DNA of 64,000 nt from Minwuia thermotolerans (GTDB taxonomy: Bacteria; Pseudomonadota; Alphaproteobacteria; Minwuiales; Minwuiaceae): the NCBI RefSeq assembly GCF_002924445.1, contig NZ_PIGG01000068.1:79095-143094 (forward strand), read 5' to 3'. Numbering within the stretch: the first letter of the stretch is position 1; every line of letters begins with the position of its first letter. The notes under the pieces were generated by a model. The model was not told the origin of the DNA. It worked only from the letters and a program-made list of their open reading frames with translations, and ran no database searches. Below are positions 9,269 to 17,443 of this stretch, one piece after another. Made by a program: the position numbers and the translations under genes.

Positions 9269-10026
9269 CCGTCTATTTCATCGGCGCCGGCCCCGGGGAC
9301 CCTGAACTCATCACCGTCAAGGGTCTGCGGCTGATTCGGTCCTGTCCCGTCTGCCTCTATGCCGGTTCGCTGGTGCCGGCGGCCGTGGTCGAGGCTGCGC
9401 CCGAGGGGGCGGCGGTGATGGACACTGCGCCCATGACACTGGACCGGATCGTCGCCGAGCTGCAGGCGGCCGATGAAAGGGGGCAGGACGTCGCCCGCGT
9501 GCATTCCGGCGACCCGTCGCTCTACGGCGCCATCGCCGAGCAGATTCGCCGTCTCGATGCACTCGGCATCGATTGGCAGGTGATTCCGGGGGTGCCGGCC
9601 TTTGCCGCCGCCGCCGCCGCCATCGGCAAGGAGCTGACGGTGCCGGAGATCGCCCAGACGGTGGTGCTGACCCGGACATCGATGAAGGCCTCGGCGATGC
9701 CGCCCGGCGAGGATCTGGACACCATCGGCCGCACCGGCGCGACGCTGGCCATCCATCTTTCGGTGCGCAATCTGCGCGAGGTCGAAGCGCGATTGACGCC
9801 GCATTACGGCGCCGACTGCCCCGTCGTCGTCGCCTATCGCGTGGGCTGGCCGGATCAGCAGTTCATCCACGGCACCCTGGCCGATATCCGCGCCAGGGTA
9901 CGGGCGGCCAAGATCACGCGCACGGCGCTGATCCTGGTCGGGCCGGCGCTCGCAGCCCACGGCTTCAGGGATTCCGCGCTCTACGACGCCAATCACGCCC
10001 ACGTCCTCCGGACAGGCCGCGGCTGA
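9265..10026 (+). CDS. cobM: Precorrin-4 C11-methyltransferase (CobM/CbiF)
   Basis: A 253-residue SAM-dependent methylase that adds the C-11 methyl group to precorrin-4. The N-terminus VYFIGAGPGDPELITVKG, the VHSGDPSLYGAI motif and the central IPGVPAFAAAAAA are all family marks. It starts with an ATG overlapping the stop of the preceding fusion and is the last gene of the coupled run. No cobG, cobK/cbiJ, cbiD, cobN or cobB is seen in the window, so those steps must be encoded elsewhere. Confidence 0.94.
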   Translation: MTVYFIGAGPGDPELITVKGLRLIRSCPVCLYAGSLVPAAVVEAAPEGAAVMDTAPMTLDRIVAELQAADERGQDVARVHSGDPSLYGAIAEQIRRLDALGIDWQVIPGVPAFAAAAAAIGKELTVPEIAQTVVLTRTSMKASAMPPGEDLDTIGRTGATLAIHLSVRNLREVEARLTPHYGADCPVVVAYRVGWPDQQFIHGTLADIRARVRAAKITRTALILVGPALAAHGFRDSALYDANHAHVLRTGRG

Positions 10027-10079
10027 TCCGTTCAGGCGCCTCGGAGCGGGCTTGCGGCCTGCTCACAAAAATGTGTCTC

Positions 10080-10096
10080 TATATCGTTTCGATATA
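10080..10096. promoter_or_regulatory. Palindromic operator candidate TATATCG-N3-CGATATA
   Basis: An exact 7-bp inverted repeat with a 3-nt centre lies in the only AT-rich stretch of this intergenic gap, about 84 nt before the small gene at 10180. The symmetry and composition resemble operators of small winged-helix or GntR/PadR-type repressors. No regulator is encoded nearby. Confidence 0.4.
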
Positions 10097-10179
10097 TATT
10101 GATTTGCTATTTCAGCCACCCATATCGCGGTTATCGACGTATTAACCAGCGGGTTCGAAGGCCCGCGAGCGAGGGTAGA

Positions 10180-10392
10180 ATGAAGCGCATCGTTGCTGAA
10201 CATCTGGGTCTGTGGCTGATCGCCGGCGTCATGTTCGCCGGTCTCGGCGTCGCTTCCGCCTGCGACGACACCGCGGGCACGGCCTCGGCGAAGGAGCGGG
10301 TCATGACCCCGCGCGCCGCCCAGACCATGGTCCAGGACCCCACCGGCCAGTTCATCGGCTACCGGCCGGCGTTGGCCGTCGGCGCCATGTAG
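10180..10392 (+). CDS. Small exported hypothetical protein
   Basis: A 70-residue protein that I do not recognise. Residues 1-8 (MKRIVAEH) are followed by a hydrophobic stretch LGLWLIAGVMFAGLGVASA and then Cys-Asp-Asp, giving a signal-peptide-like N-terminus with a possible signal peptidase I site at ASA. A lipoprotein cut at the Cys is less likely because the -3 residue is not Leu. The mature part has about 40 residues with no motif. The ATG at 10180 is chosen over an earlier in-frame ATG at 10099 because it yields the signal peptide. A strong terminator lies about 55 nt downstream. Confidence 0.5.
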   Translation: MKRIVAEHLGLWLIAGVMFAGLGVASACDDTAGTASAKERVMTPRAAQTMVQDPTGQFIGYRPALAVGAM

Positions 10393-10447
10393 CCTGTTCC
10401 CGATCACCGGTCCCCTGCCGGAACGCGATTGAATCCGTTCCGGAACT

Positions 10448-10494
10448 GGGCGGATGCCATCCCTCCCTCCGAACCCTGGCATCCGCCCTTTTTT
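10448..10494 (+). terminator. Rho-independent terminator with pyrimidine-rich loop
   Basis: A perfect 12-bp stem, GGGCGGATGCCA (10448-10459) against TGGCATCCGCCC (10477-10488), is followed by TTTTTT. The 17-nt loop contains CCCTCCCTCC, which could pair with a Shine-Dalgarno sequence. It ends transcription of the small exported-protein gene. Confidence 0.85.
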
Positions 10495-10576
10495 CCGACT
10501 GTCCGCCGCGGTTCGGCTTGACCTCCGGCGCAGGACGCACGAGTTGTCAGATCGCACACTCAGGAGGGACGAGATC

Positions 10577-11458
10577 ATGGCGCCATCGGCAGACGAGCAT
10601 CCGAAGCAGACGGTCACTGTCCATGGCCGCAAGATGGCCTATGTGGAGATGGGCGAAGGCGATCCGGTCGTCTTCCTGCACGGCAACCCGACCTCCTCCT
10701 ATCTCTGGCGCAACATCATGCCCCACGCCGCCGGGCTGGGCCGCTGCATCGCGCCGGACCTGATCGGCATGGGCGATTCCGAGAAGCTGCCTGATTCCGG
10801 ACCCGACCGTTACCGCTTCGTGGAGCATCGGCGGTATCTGGATGGCTTCCTCGAGGCCGTAGGTGTTGAGCGCAACGCGGTCTTCGTCATTCACGACTGG
10901 GGTTCGGCGCTGGGTTTCGACTGGGCCAACCGCCATCGCGGGGCGGTGCAGGGCATCTGCTACATGGAGGCCATCGTGCGCCCCATGGACTGGGACGAGT
11001 TCAACCAGGACGCCCGTCCGGTCTTCGAAGGTTTCCGTTCGGAGGCCGGCGAGAAGATGGTGCTGGACAAGAACACCTTCGTCGAACGCGTGCTGCCGGG
11101 GTCGGTGCTGCGCGGCCTGACGGAGGACGAAATGGCCGTCTATCGCCGGCCCTTCGCAGAGCCCGGCGAGGGTCGGCGGCCGACGCTGACCTGGCCGCGG
11201 CAGATTCCGCTCGACGGCGAACCCGAGGACGTGGTCGCCATCGTCGGCGACTATGCGGACTGGATGGCGGAGAACGAGCTGCCGAAACTTTTCGTCAACG
11301 CGGAGCCCGGAGCGATCCTGATCGGGGCGCAGCGCGAGTTCTGCCGAAGCTGGAAGAACCAGACGGAAGTCACCGTCAGGGGCAGCCATTTCGTCCAGGA
11401 AGACAGCCCCGACGAGATCGGCCAGGCGCTGGCCGGTTGGCTGCGGGAGATCCGCTGA
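10577..11458 (+). CDS. Haloalkane dehalogenase, LinB-like (HLD-II)
   Basis: A 293-residue alpha/beta hydrolase. The full catalytic pentad of the LinB/DhaA subfamily is in register: nucleophile Asp107 in VIHDWGS, catalytic Glu131 in YMEAI, His271 in [10 protein letters not shown], and halide-binding Asn37 (HGNPTS) and Trp108. The cap region ([31 protein letters not shown]) also resembles LinB. The enzyme would cleave carbon-halogen bonds of haloalkanes to alcohols in the cytoplasm. The start ATG at 10577 has AGGAGGGA upstream. It stands alone, after a terminator. Substrate range cannot be predicted. Confidence 0.92.
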   Translation: MAPSADEHPKQTVTVHGRKMAYVEMGEGDPVVFLHGNPTSSYLWRNIMPHAAGLGRCIAPDLIGMGDSEKLPDSGPDRYRFVEHRRYLDGFLEAVGVERNAVFVIHDWGSALGFDWANRHRGAVQGICYMEAIVRPMDWDEFNQDARPVFEGFRSEAGEKMVLDKNTFVERVLPGSVLRGLTEDEMAVYRRPFAEPGEGRRPTLTWPRQIPLDGEPEDVVAIVGDYADWMAENELPKLFVNAEPGAILIGAQREFCRSWKNQTEVTVRGSHFVQEDSPDEIGQALAGWLREIR

Positions 11459-11814
11459 CCGCCGCGCCGGATGCCAGTATGACAGGCATGCAACAGAAAA
11501 AGCGACCCGCCGGTATCCACCAATTCTGTGGATAACTCTGTTGGCGGTTTTCGGGACGCACGACTATCACACCGATTTTATTGCGCTTTCCTTACGTTGC
11601 ACAAAAAATATGCAGTCAATTCAACATATTGATATTATTAGATAAAATTTATCGAGAATGATGAATGTGACGCGATTGCGGCGTGATCGCCGGGATTCTG
11701 CGGGTTTGGCGAGGAGGGCGACGCCGGTGTGAAAGAATTCCGCCCGTGTCAACCGGAACCTTCCGCGAAAAGACAAAGTTTTCACTGCTGTCACATTCGC
11801 CGCGCAGGCGCGCT
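11459..11814. other. Intergenic region, no gene seen
   Basis: This 356-bp gap turns AT-rich from about 11560 to 11670. It contains one isolated TGTGGATAA (11526-11534), which matches a DnaA box but has no companions. Short open frames here lack family resemblance and ribosome-binding sites. The genes on both sides end into the gap, so no promoter is required. Confidence 0.6.
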
Positions 11815-12585
11815 TCAGCCGTCCAGGCTGTCGTCGCCGGCCCGCGCCGGCGGCCACGGAATGTGCTGGCCGCCGTCGAGCGCGATCATCTGTCCCGTCA
11901 GCGAGGGCGCCGAGAGGATGAACCGGACGCCCTCGGCGATTTCCTCAGGCTCGGCGCCGCGGCGGAGCAGGGTCGAACGCCATTGCCGCGCGAACTGCTC
12001 ATCGGTCTGGCGTTCGTTGGCCAGTACGGGACCCGGCCCGATGGCGTTCACCCTGATCCCGGGCGCCAGGCCCATGGCCAGGGTGCGGGTCAGCATCTCC
12101 AGGCCGGCCTTGCTGAGAGTATAGGACATGAAGCCCGGGGTTGGCTTCCAGACCCGCATGTCGATCAGGTTGATGATATTGCCCCTGCGGTCTTCCGGCA
12201 GGGCCGCCGCGAAGCCCTGGGCCAGGAACAGCGGCGCGCGCAGGTTGACCGCCATGTGGCGATCGAAGCTTTCCCGGCTGACGCTGCGAATGTTGTCGTT
12301 TTCGAACAGCGAGGCGTTGTTGACCAGCACCTCGACCGGACAGCCGAGCCTTGCCGCCGCGGCCGCCGCGAGGCCCAATACTGCGTCGTGATCCGCCAGA
12401 TCGGCCTGCAGCGCCGCCGCGCGGCCCCCGGCGGCCTCGATCTCGCGCACCGTGGCCTCGGCCTCCGCCTGCGAGCCGTTGTAGTGGATCGCGACGGGGC
12501 GGCCGTCCCCGGCCAGAGCGAGGGCGATGGCGCGGCCGATTCGTTTCGCGGCGCCGGTGACCAGGGCCGCGCCCGCCGCCGTCAT
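11815..12585 (-). CDS. Pteridine-reductase-like short-chain dehydrogenase
   Basis: A 256-residue NAD(P)H-dependent SDR. The cofactor motif is TGAAKRIG (TGxxxRxG rather than TGxxxGxG), followed by NNAS at 89-92. The catalytic residues are Asp142, Tyr155 and Lys159, with Asp replacing the usual Ser. This Asp/Tyr/Lys set and the TGxxxRxG loop are hallmarks of pteridine reductase PTR1 and FolM-like enzymes, so reduction of a pterin is the best guess. The start ATG at 12585 overlaps the stop of the upstream exchanger. The frame is open further upstream only as a shadow of the exchanger gene. Confidence 0.82.
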   Translation of the reverse strand: MTAAGAALVTGAAKRIGRAIALALAGDGRPVAIHYNGSQAEAEATVREIEAAGGRAAALQADLADHDAVLGLAAAAAARLGCPVEVLVNNASLFENDNIRSVSRESFDRHMAVNLRAPLFLAQGFAAALPEDRRGNIINLIDMRVWKPTPGFMSYTLSKAGLEMLTRTLAMGLAPGIRVNAIGPGPVLANERQTDEQFARQWRSTLLRRGAEPEEIAEGVRFILSAPSLTGQMIALDGGQHIPWPPARAGDDSLDG

Positions 12586-13565
12586 CAGCCCCCCGCCATC
12601 TTGTCGATCGGCATGCCGGAGAGGCCGGCGAACTGCGCCCAGACATAGGCGCCGTAGCCGAGGAGGAAGACCGCGCCCGCGGCCCGTCCGACCGGTAGCC
12701 GCGCGAAGGCCAGCGGGAACAGCACTACTGCGCAGGCCAGCATAACCCAGACGTCGAACAGCATGATCTGGGGCGGCACCGGAATGGGCGCGACCATGGC
12801 GGTGATCCCCAGGATGCCCAGGATGTTGAACAGGTTGGAGCCTATGACATTGCCGATTGCGACGTCGCCGTGGCGGCGCATGGCGGCGACGATGGATGTC
12901 GCCAGTTCCGGCAGGGAAGTGCCGAGGGCGACCAGTGTGATGCCGATGACCGTCTCCGACAGTCCGGCGGCCAGCGCGATTTCGCGCGCGCCGTCGACCA
13001 GCAGACCGGAGCCGGCGACCAGACCGGCCAGCCCGAGGACGAGCAGGGCGGCGATGGCCACGCCCGAGCGCGGGACCCCCTCGCTGAGTTCCTCGACCTC
13101 CTCGGCGTAGCTGCCGGCACTGCTGCGGCGGGCGCTTCGATAAGCGGTGTAGAGGAAGAGCAGAAGCAGGGCGAAAAGCAGCGCGCCCGACCAGACGCGC
13201 AGGGAGTCGAGCGCCATGAAGGCGATCAGGATTAGCGTCGCGCCCAGCATCGCGGTGCCTTCCCGCTTCATCGTGCTCTTTGCGCAGTAGAACGGCGCGA
13301 TCAGCGCCGGGGCGCCGACGACCAGCAGGATGTTGGCGATGTTGGAGCCGACGATATTGCCGATGGCGATGGCCGGGGCGTCCTCCAGCACTGCCTGGAC
13401 GCAGACCAGAAGTTCCGGCGCCGAGGTGCCGAAAGCGACCACGGTCAGCCCGATGATCAGCTTCGAAACTCCCAGACGGTCGGCCAGCGTCACGGCGGCG
13501 CGAACCAGCGCCTCGCCACCCAGCAGGAGCAGGATCAGGCCCGCGGCCACCATCAGATACATCAT
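12585..13565 (-). CDS. Calcium/sodium exchanger family membrane protein (CaCA, YrbG-like)
   Basis: A 326-residue membrane protein with about ten hydrophobic segments and the two inverted alpha-repeats of cation/Ca2+ exchangers: VVAFGTSAPELLV in the first half and LVALGTSLPELATS in the second. Each is accompanied by an IGNIVGSNIANI or IGNVIGSNLFNI motif. It would exchange Ca2+ or another cation for Na+ or H+ across the inner membrane. The ATG at 13565 (or the adjacent one at 13562) gives the family N-terminus MYLMVAAGLILLLLGGE. Its stop overlaps the SDR start, so the two genes are probably co-transcribed. Confidence 0.88.
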   Translation of the reverse strand: MMYLMVAAGLILLLLGGEALVRAAVTLADRLGVSKLIIGLTVVAFGTSAPELLVCVQAVLEDAPAIAIGNIVGSNIANILLVVGAPALIAPFYCAKSTMKREGTAMLGATLILIAFMALDSLRVWSGALLFALLLLFLYTAYRSARRSSAGSYAEEVEELSEGVPRSGVAIAALLVLGLAGLVAGSGLLVDGAREIALAAGLSETVIGITLVALGTSLPELATSIVAAMRRHGDVAIGNVIGSNLFNILGILGITAMVAPIPVPPQIMLFDVWVMLACAVVLFPLAFARLPVGRAAGAVFLLGYGAYVWAQFAGLSGMPIDKMAGG

Positions 13566-13764
13566 GCGTTGCTGGCTTCCCGGTCCAATTTTCTGGCGAT
13601 CGGCGCTGCGCGATGCGCTCCCCTCGACTGGCATATATAGCGATGAACCTTGCGGATTGAAGCGCGGATTGCCTTGTGTGACAGAGAGTTCGGTGAGTCT
13701 TCGCCGTTGACATGACGGACGTTATAATGCCGTTCCAGGATCAGCATCGATTCGGAGTGGAGTG

Positions 13765-14043
13765 ATGCCTTTCGTTCGAAGTCTGCTGTTTCACGCCGCG
13801 AGACGGATCGCCAGCGATCCGGCCATCCGCGCGAAGGCGGCGGAAGTGACGCGCGACCATGTACTTCCCGCGGCCCGCGGCGCTGCCCGCCGGACCGGGG
13901 AGACGGTACGCCGCCAGTCGGAGGCGTTGCGCGCCGACATCGACTTCGTCGAGATCACGGCCGCACCCGAGACGCCCCGGACCGAGAAGGCCGGGCGCAT
14001 CGCCCGGCGCGTGCTGGAGCGCATGCGGGAGCCGAAGGACTGA
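13765..14043 (+). CDS. Conserved-looking small hypothetical protein
   Basis: A 92-residue basic protein that I do not recognise. It is mostly alpha-helical in character, with many Arg, Ala and Glu residues (for example LFHAARRIASDPAIRAKAAEVTRDHV and the C-terminal KAGRIARRVLERMREP). There is no membrane segment or cysteine. The ATG at 13765 is preceded by GGAGTGGAG, a plausible ribosome-binding site; a GTG one codon earlier is an alternative. It may share transcription with the SH3-domain gene 43 nt downstream. Confidence 0.6.
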   Translation: MPFVRSLLFHAARRIASDPAIRAKAAEVTRDHVLPAARGAARRTGETVRRQSEALRADIDFVEITAAPETPRTEKAGRIARRVLERMREPKD

Positions 14044-14086
14044 CGCCGCATTTTGACCGGGCGCCCGAATCGGACCATCTAGGCTG

Positions 14087-14596
14087 ATGCTGCGCGTCCG
14101 GTTCGCTTTCCTTCTTCTAGTCGGCCTGCTTCCGGTTGCCGCCCCGGCGGCCGAGACCGGATCGGAAACCGGTCTGTCGCTGCCCCGTTTCGTCTCCGTG
14201 AAGGCGGACAGGGCGAACCTGCGCGCGGGCCCGGGCACCGACTACCCCGTACGCTGGGTCTACCGCCGCGAGCACCTGCCGGTGCAGATCGTCGACGAAT
14301 GGGGCCACTGGCGCGCCGTGCGCGATCCCTGGGGCGGGGAGGGCTGGCTGCACAAGAGCCTGCTGTCGGGCCGGCGCACGGCGATGGTAATGCAGGATCT
14401 GACGCCGCTGAAACGGGAGCCGTCGCCGGCGGCCGAAATCGTGCTCTATGCTGAGCGGCGCATCATCGGCACGCTGGAACTGTGCCGCGCCGGCTGGTGC
14501 CGCCTCAGCATCGACGGCCGTGCCGGCTGGATGCCGGCGGCGGCGATCTATGGCGGCGAGAACGAGGGCGAAGCGGCGGGAGGGGTCAGGGAATGA
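14087..14596 (+). CDS. Exported SH3b-domain protein
   Basis: A 169-residue protein with an N-terminal signal peptide (RFAFLLLVGLLPVAAPAAE) followed by two bacterial SH3-like repeats. The first is VKADRANLRAGPGTDYPVRWVYRREHLPVQIVDEWGHWRAVRDPWGGEGWLHKSLL, the second LKREPSPAAEIVLYAE...GWCRLSIDGRAGWMPAAAIYG. Such proteins act in the periplasm and often bind peptidoglycan. Its role here is not known. The stop overlaps the ATG of the next gene, a flavin monooxygenase, so the two are translationally coupled although no functional link is evident. Confidence 0.8.
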   Translation: MLRVRFAFLLLVGLLPVAAPAAETGSETGLSLPRFVSVKADRANLRAGPGTDYPVRWVYRREHLPVQIVDEWGHWRAVRDPWGGEGWLHKSLLSGRRTAMVMQDLTPLKREPSPAAEIVLYAERRIIGTLELCRAGWCRLSIDGRAGWMPAAAIYGGENEGEAAGGVRE

Positions 14597-15849
14597 AGGT
14601 ACTGATCGCGGGCGGCGGCATCGGCGGCCTGGTCACGGCGCTCAGCCTGCACAGGGCCGGTATCGAGTGCACGGTGTTCGAGGCGGTGCCCGAGATCCAG
14701 GCGCTGGGCGTCGGCATCAACCTGTTGCCGCACGCGGTGCGCGAACTGACCGAACTCGGTCTGGCGGAAAGGCTCGAGACAGTCGCAATTCCGACAGCCG
14801 AACTGATCTACGCCAACCGTCACGGCCAGCGCATCTGGCGCGAGCCGCGCGGGCGGGACGCCGGCTACAACTGGCCGCAGTTCTCGATCGCCCGGGGTGA
14901 ACTGCAGGTGATCCTGCGCGACGCGGTGATCGAACGTCTTGGCGCGGCGCGGCTGAAGACCGATCACGAACTGACGGGCTTCGAGCAGGACGGCGCCGGC
15001 GTCACCGCGCATTTCCGCAGCCGCTCGGGCGGCGCGGCGCGCGACGAGGTGCAGGGCGACGTCCTGATCGGCGCCGACGGCATCCATTCGACCGTCCGCG
15101 CCGGCTTCTATCCGGATGAGGGCGCGCCGATCTGGAATGGCTGTGTGCTCTGGCGGGCGACCACGGAGGGGCCGGCCTATCTGACGGGCCGCTCCATGGT
15201 CATGGCGGGCCATGCCAACCAGAAGTTCGTCTGCTACCCGATCTCGCGCAGGCATCTGGACGAGGGCCGTGCGCTGATCAACTGGATCGCCGAGATCCGT
15301 TATCCCACCGACCCGCCCTGGCGGCGCGAAGACTGGAACCGGCCGGGCCGGATCGAGGAGTTCCTGCCCGCCTTCGAGAGCTGGGACTTCGGCTGGCTCG
15401 ACGTGCCGGAGATAATCCGCGGCGCGCGGGCGATATACGAATACCCAATGGTCGACCGCGATCCCGTCCCGCAATGGAGCTTCGGGCGGGTGACGCTGCT
15501 GGGCGACGCCGCGCATCCGATGTATCCCATCGGCTCCAACGGCGCGTCGCAGGCCATCATCGACGGCCGCGTGCTGGCGCTGGAACTGGCGCGCCGTGAC
15601 GACCCGGCGGCCGCGTTGGCGGCCTATGACGCCGAGCGCCGTCCGCCGACCTCGGCCATCGTGCTGGCGAACCGCGGCAACGGGCCGGAGCAGGTGATGC
15701 AGCTTGTCGAGGAACGCGCGCCGGAAGGCTTCGCCGACGTACACGACGTCATCGGCGAGGGCGAACTGGCCGATACGGCCAGGCAATACAAGATGACAGC
15801 CGGCTTCGACGTGGAGACGCTGAACAGCCGCCCGTCTCTCGATCCGTGA
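14593..15849 (+). CDS. FAD-dependent aromatic-ring-type monooxygenase
   Basis: A 418-residue group A flavoprotein monooxygenase. It has the FAD-binding GGGIGGL at residues 7-13, the second motif DVLIGADGIHSTVR (GADG) and the third RVTLLGDAAHPMYPIGSNGASQAIIDG (GD). These enzymes use NAD(P)H and O2 to hydroxylate aromatic or related substrates. The nearest recognisable types are salicylate or 3-hydroxybenzoate hydroxylase-like and PhzS-like proteins. The substrate cannot be told. The start at 14593 overlaps the SH3-gene stop. The longer open frame from 14482 runs over that gene and is rejected. Confidence 0.85.
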   Translation: MKVLIAGGGIGGLVTALSLHRAGIECTVFEAVPEIQALGVGINLLPHAVRELTELGLAERLETVAIPTAELIYANRHGQRIWREPRGRDAGYNWPQFSIARGELQVILRDAVIERLGAARLKTDHELTGFEQDGAGVTAHFRSRSGGAARDEVQGDVLIGADGIHSTVRAGFYPDEGAPIWNGCVLWRATTEGPAYLTGRSMVMAGHANQKFVCYPISRRHLDEGRALINWIAEIRYPTDPPWRREDWNRPGRIEEFLPAFESWDFGWLDVPEIIRGARAIYEYPMVDRDPVPQWSFGRVTLLGDAAHPMYPIGSNGASQAIIDGRVLALELARRDDPAAALAAYDAERRPPTSAIVLANRGNGPEQVMQLVEERAPEGFADVHDVIGEGELADTARQYKMTAGFDVETLNSRPSLDP

Positions 15850-15885
15850 TCTTCGTAGTCATGCCCGCCTGTGAACTGCCGGCCC

Positions 15886-15956
15886 GTACCGGGGCTTGAC
15901 CCCGGTACCCAGTACGCGAGTTCAAAGGGGCTGGGCCCCGGGATCGAGTCCCGGGG
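15886..15956. repeat. Two-hairpin intergenic repeat, copy 1
   Basis: Hairpin one is GTACCGGGG-CTTGA-CCCCGGTAC (15886-15908). Hairpin two is CCCCGGGA-TCGAG-TCCCGGGG (15936-15956). The same two-hairpin layout and loop sequences recur at 20799 and 26103. It lies between convergent genes and may act as a bidirectional terminator or as a REP-type element. Confidence 0.8.
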
Positions 15957-15968
15957 CGGGCAGACGTA

Positions 15969-17294
15969 CTACTCGACGTCCTCCAGCACCTCGCGGACGG
16001 TCGCCATCAGTTCGTCGATCTGATCCTTCGAGATGATGAACGGCGGCGACAGTGCGATGATATCGGCGGTCACCCGGATCATCGCGCCCTTCTCGAAGGC
16101 GCGCACCATGGCATCGAAGCCGCGCTTGCCCGGCGCGCCCTCCTTCGCCTTCAGCTCGATGGCCCCGACCAGGCCGATATTGCGGATGTCGATGACGTTG
16201 GGCGCGTCGGCCAGGCCATGGACGGCTTCCTGCCAGTAGTCCTCCAGTCCGGCGACCCGGTCGAACAGCTTCTCCTCCTTGTAGAGGTCGAGGGCGGCGA
16301 TGCCGGCGGCGCAGGCCATCGGATGGGCGGAGTAGGTATAGCCGTGGAACAGCTCGATCACGTGCTCCGGCCCGGTCATGAAGGTCTCGTAGATGTCGTC
16401 GCGCGCGGCGACCGCGCCCATCGGCACGGCGGCGTTGGTCAGGCCCTTGGCCATGGTCATCAGGTCCGGCGTGACGCCGAAACGCTGCGCTGCGAAGGCG
16501 GTGCCGAGACGGCCGAACCCGGTGATTACCTCGTCGAAGATCAGCAGGATGCCGTGGGCGTCGCAGATCTCCCGGAGGCGCTTCAGATAGCCCTTCGGCG
16601 GCACCAGCACGCCGGTGGAGCCGGCCATGGGCTCGACGATCACCGCGGCGACGGTGGACGGGTCGTGAAGCTGCACGATCCGCTCCAATTCGTCGGCCAG
16701 TTCGGCGCCGTGCTCCGGCTCGCCCTTCGTGAAGGCGTTCTTCGCCGGCAGATGGGTATGGGGCAGGTGATCGACGCCGGTCAGCAGGGAGCCGAAGACA
16801 TTGCGGTTCTTGACGATGCCGCCGACCGAGATGCCGCCGAAGCCGACGCCGTGATAGCCGCGCTCCCGCCCGATCAGCCGGGTGCGCTGGCCTTCGCCGC
16901 GGGCGCGGTGATACGCCAGCGCGATCTTCAGCGCCGTGTCGACGGCCTCGGAGCCGGAATTGGTGAAGAAGATGCGGTTCAGCGGGTCCGGCGTGAGCTC
17001 GGCGATCTTCGTCGCCAGTTCGAACGCCATCGGGTTCGCGTACATGAAGGACGGCGCGAAATCGAGCGTCTCGGCGCTGCGCTTGATGGCGTCCACGATC
17101 CTCTCGCGGGCGTGGCCGGCGTTGACGCACCAGAGACCGGCGGAGCCGTCCAGGATCCGGCGACCGTCAGCGGAGGTGTAGTGCATGTCCTTCGCCGACA
17201 CCACCAGGCGGGGCTCCTTCTTGAATTGCCGGTTGGGCGTGAAGGGCAGCCAGAAGGCGTCCAGATCGTTGGGAACGGACGGCTGGTAGGTCAT
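15969..17294 (-). CDS. Class III omega-aminotransferase (beta-alanine:pyruvate transaminase-like)
   Basis: A 441-residue PLP enzyme with the class III pattern: FFTNSGSEAVDTALKIAL, YHGVGFGGISVGGI, LIFDEVITGFGRLG, and the Schiff-base lysine in LMTMAKGLTNAAVPMG. The N-terminus NDLDAFWLPFTPNRQFKKEPRL matches omega-amino acid:pyruvate aminotransferases, which move an amino group from beta-alanine or similar amines to pyruvate. The ATG at 17294 is preferred to the upstream ATG at 17369 because it gives the family N-terminus. It is transcribed divergently from threonine synthase. Confidence 0.9.
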   Translation of the reverse strand: MTYQPSVPNDLDAFWLPFTPNRQFKKEPRLVVSAKDMHYTSADGRRILDGSAGLWCVNAGHARERIVDAIKRSAETLDFAPSFMYANPMAFELATKIAELTPDPLNRIFFTNSGSEAVDTALKIALAYHRARGEGQRTRLIGRERGYHGVGFGGISVGGIVKNRNVFGSLLTGVDHLPHTHLPAKNAFTKGEPEHGAELADELERIVQLHDPSTVAAVIVEPMAGSTGVLVPPKGYLKRLREICDAHGILLIFDEVITGFGRLGTAFAAQRFGVTPDLMTMAKGLTNAAVPMGAVAARDDIYETFMTGPEHVIELFHGYTYSAHPMACAAGIAALDLYKEEKLFDRVAGLEDYWQEAVHGLADAPNVIDIRNIGLVGAIELKAKEGAPGKRGFDAMVRAFEKGAMIRVTADIIALSPPFIISKDQIDELMATVREVLEDVE

Positions 17295-17443
17295 CGGAAC
17301 CACTCCCCATTGTTGTCGTTGTTCGTCGATACAGCGCCGCAGACTATCAGCCGCACGGCGGCGACGCACGCGCCGCTCGCGCGTGGTTTCGCCCGCGGCG
17401 CAATTGCACTAGAAGGACGCGGCGGCGACGGAGTGAGAGCGTC

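Noticed and set aside
11526..11534. DnaA box suggesting a second origin
   Set aside because: A single box without iterons, a rep gene or other boxes is expected by chance in this length of sequence.
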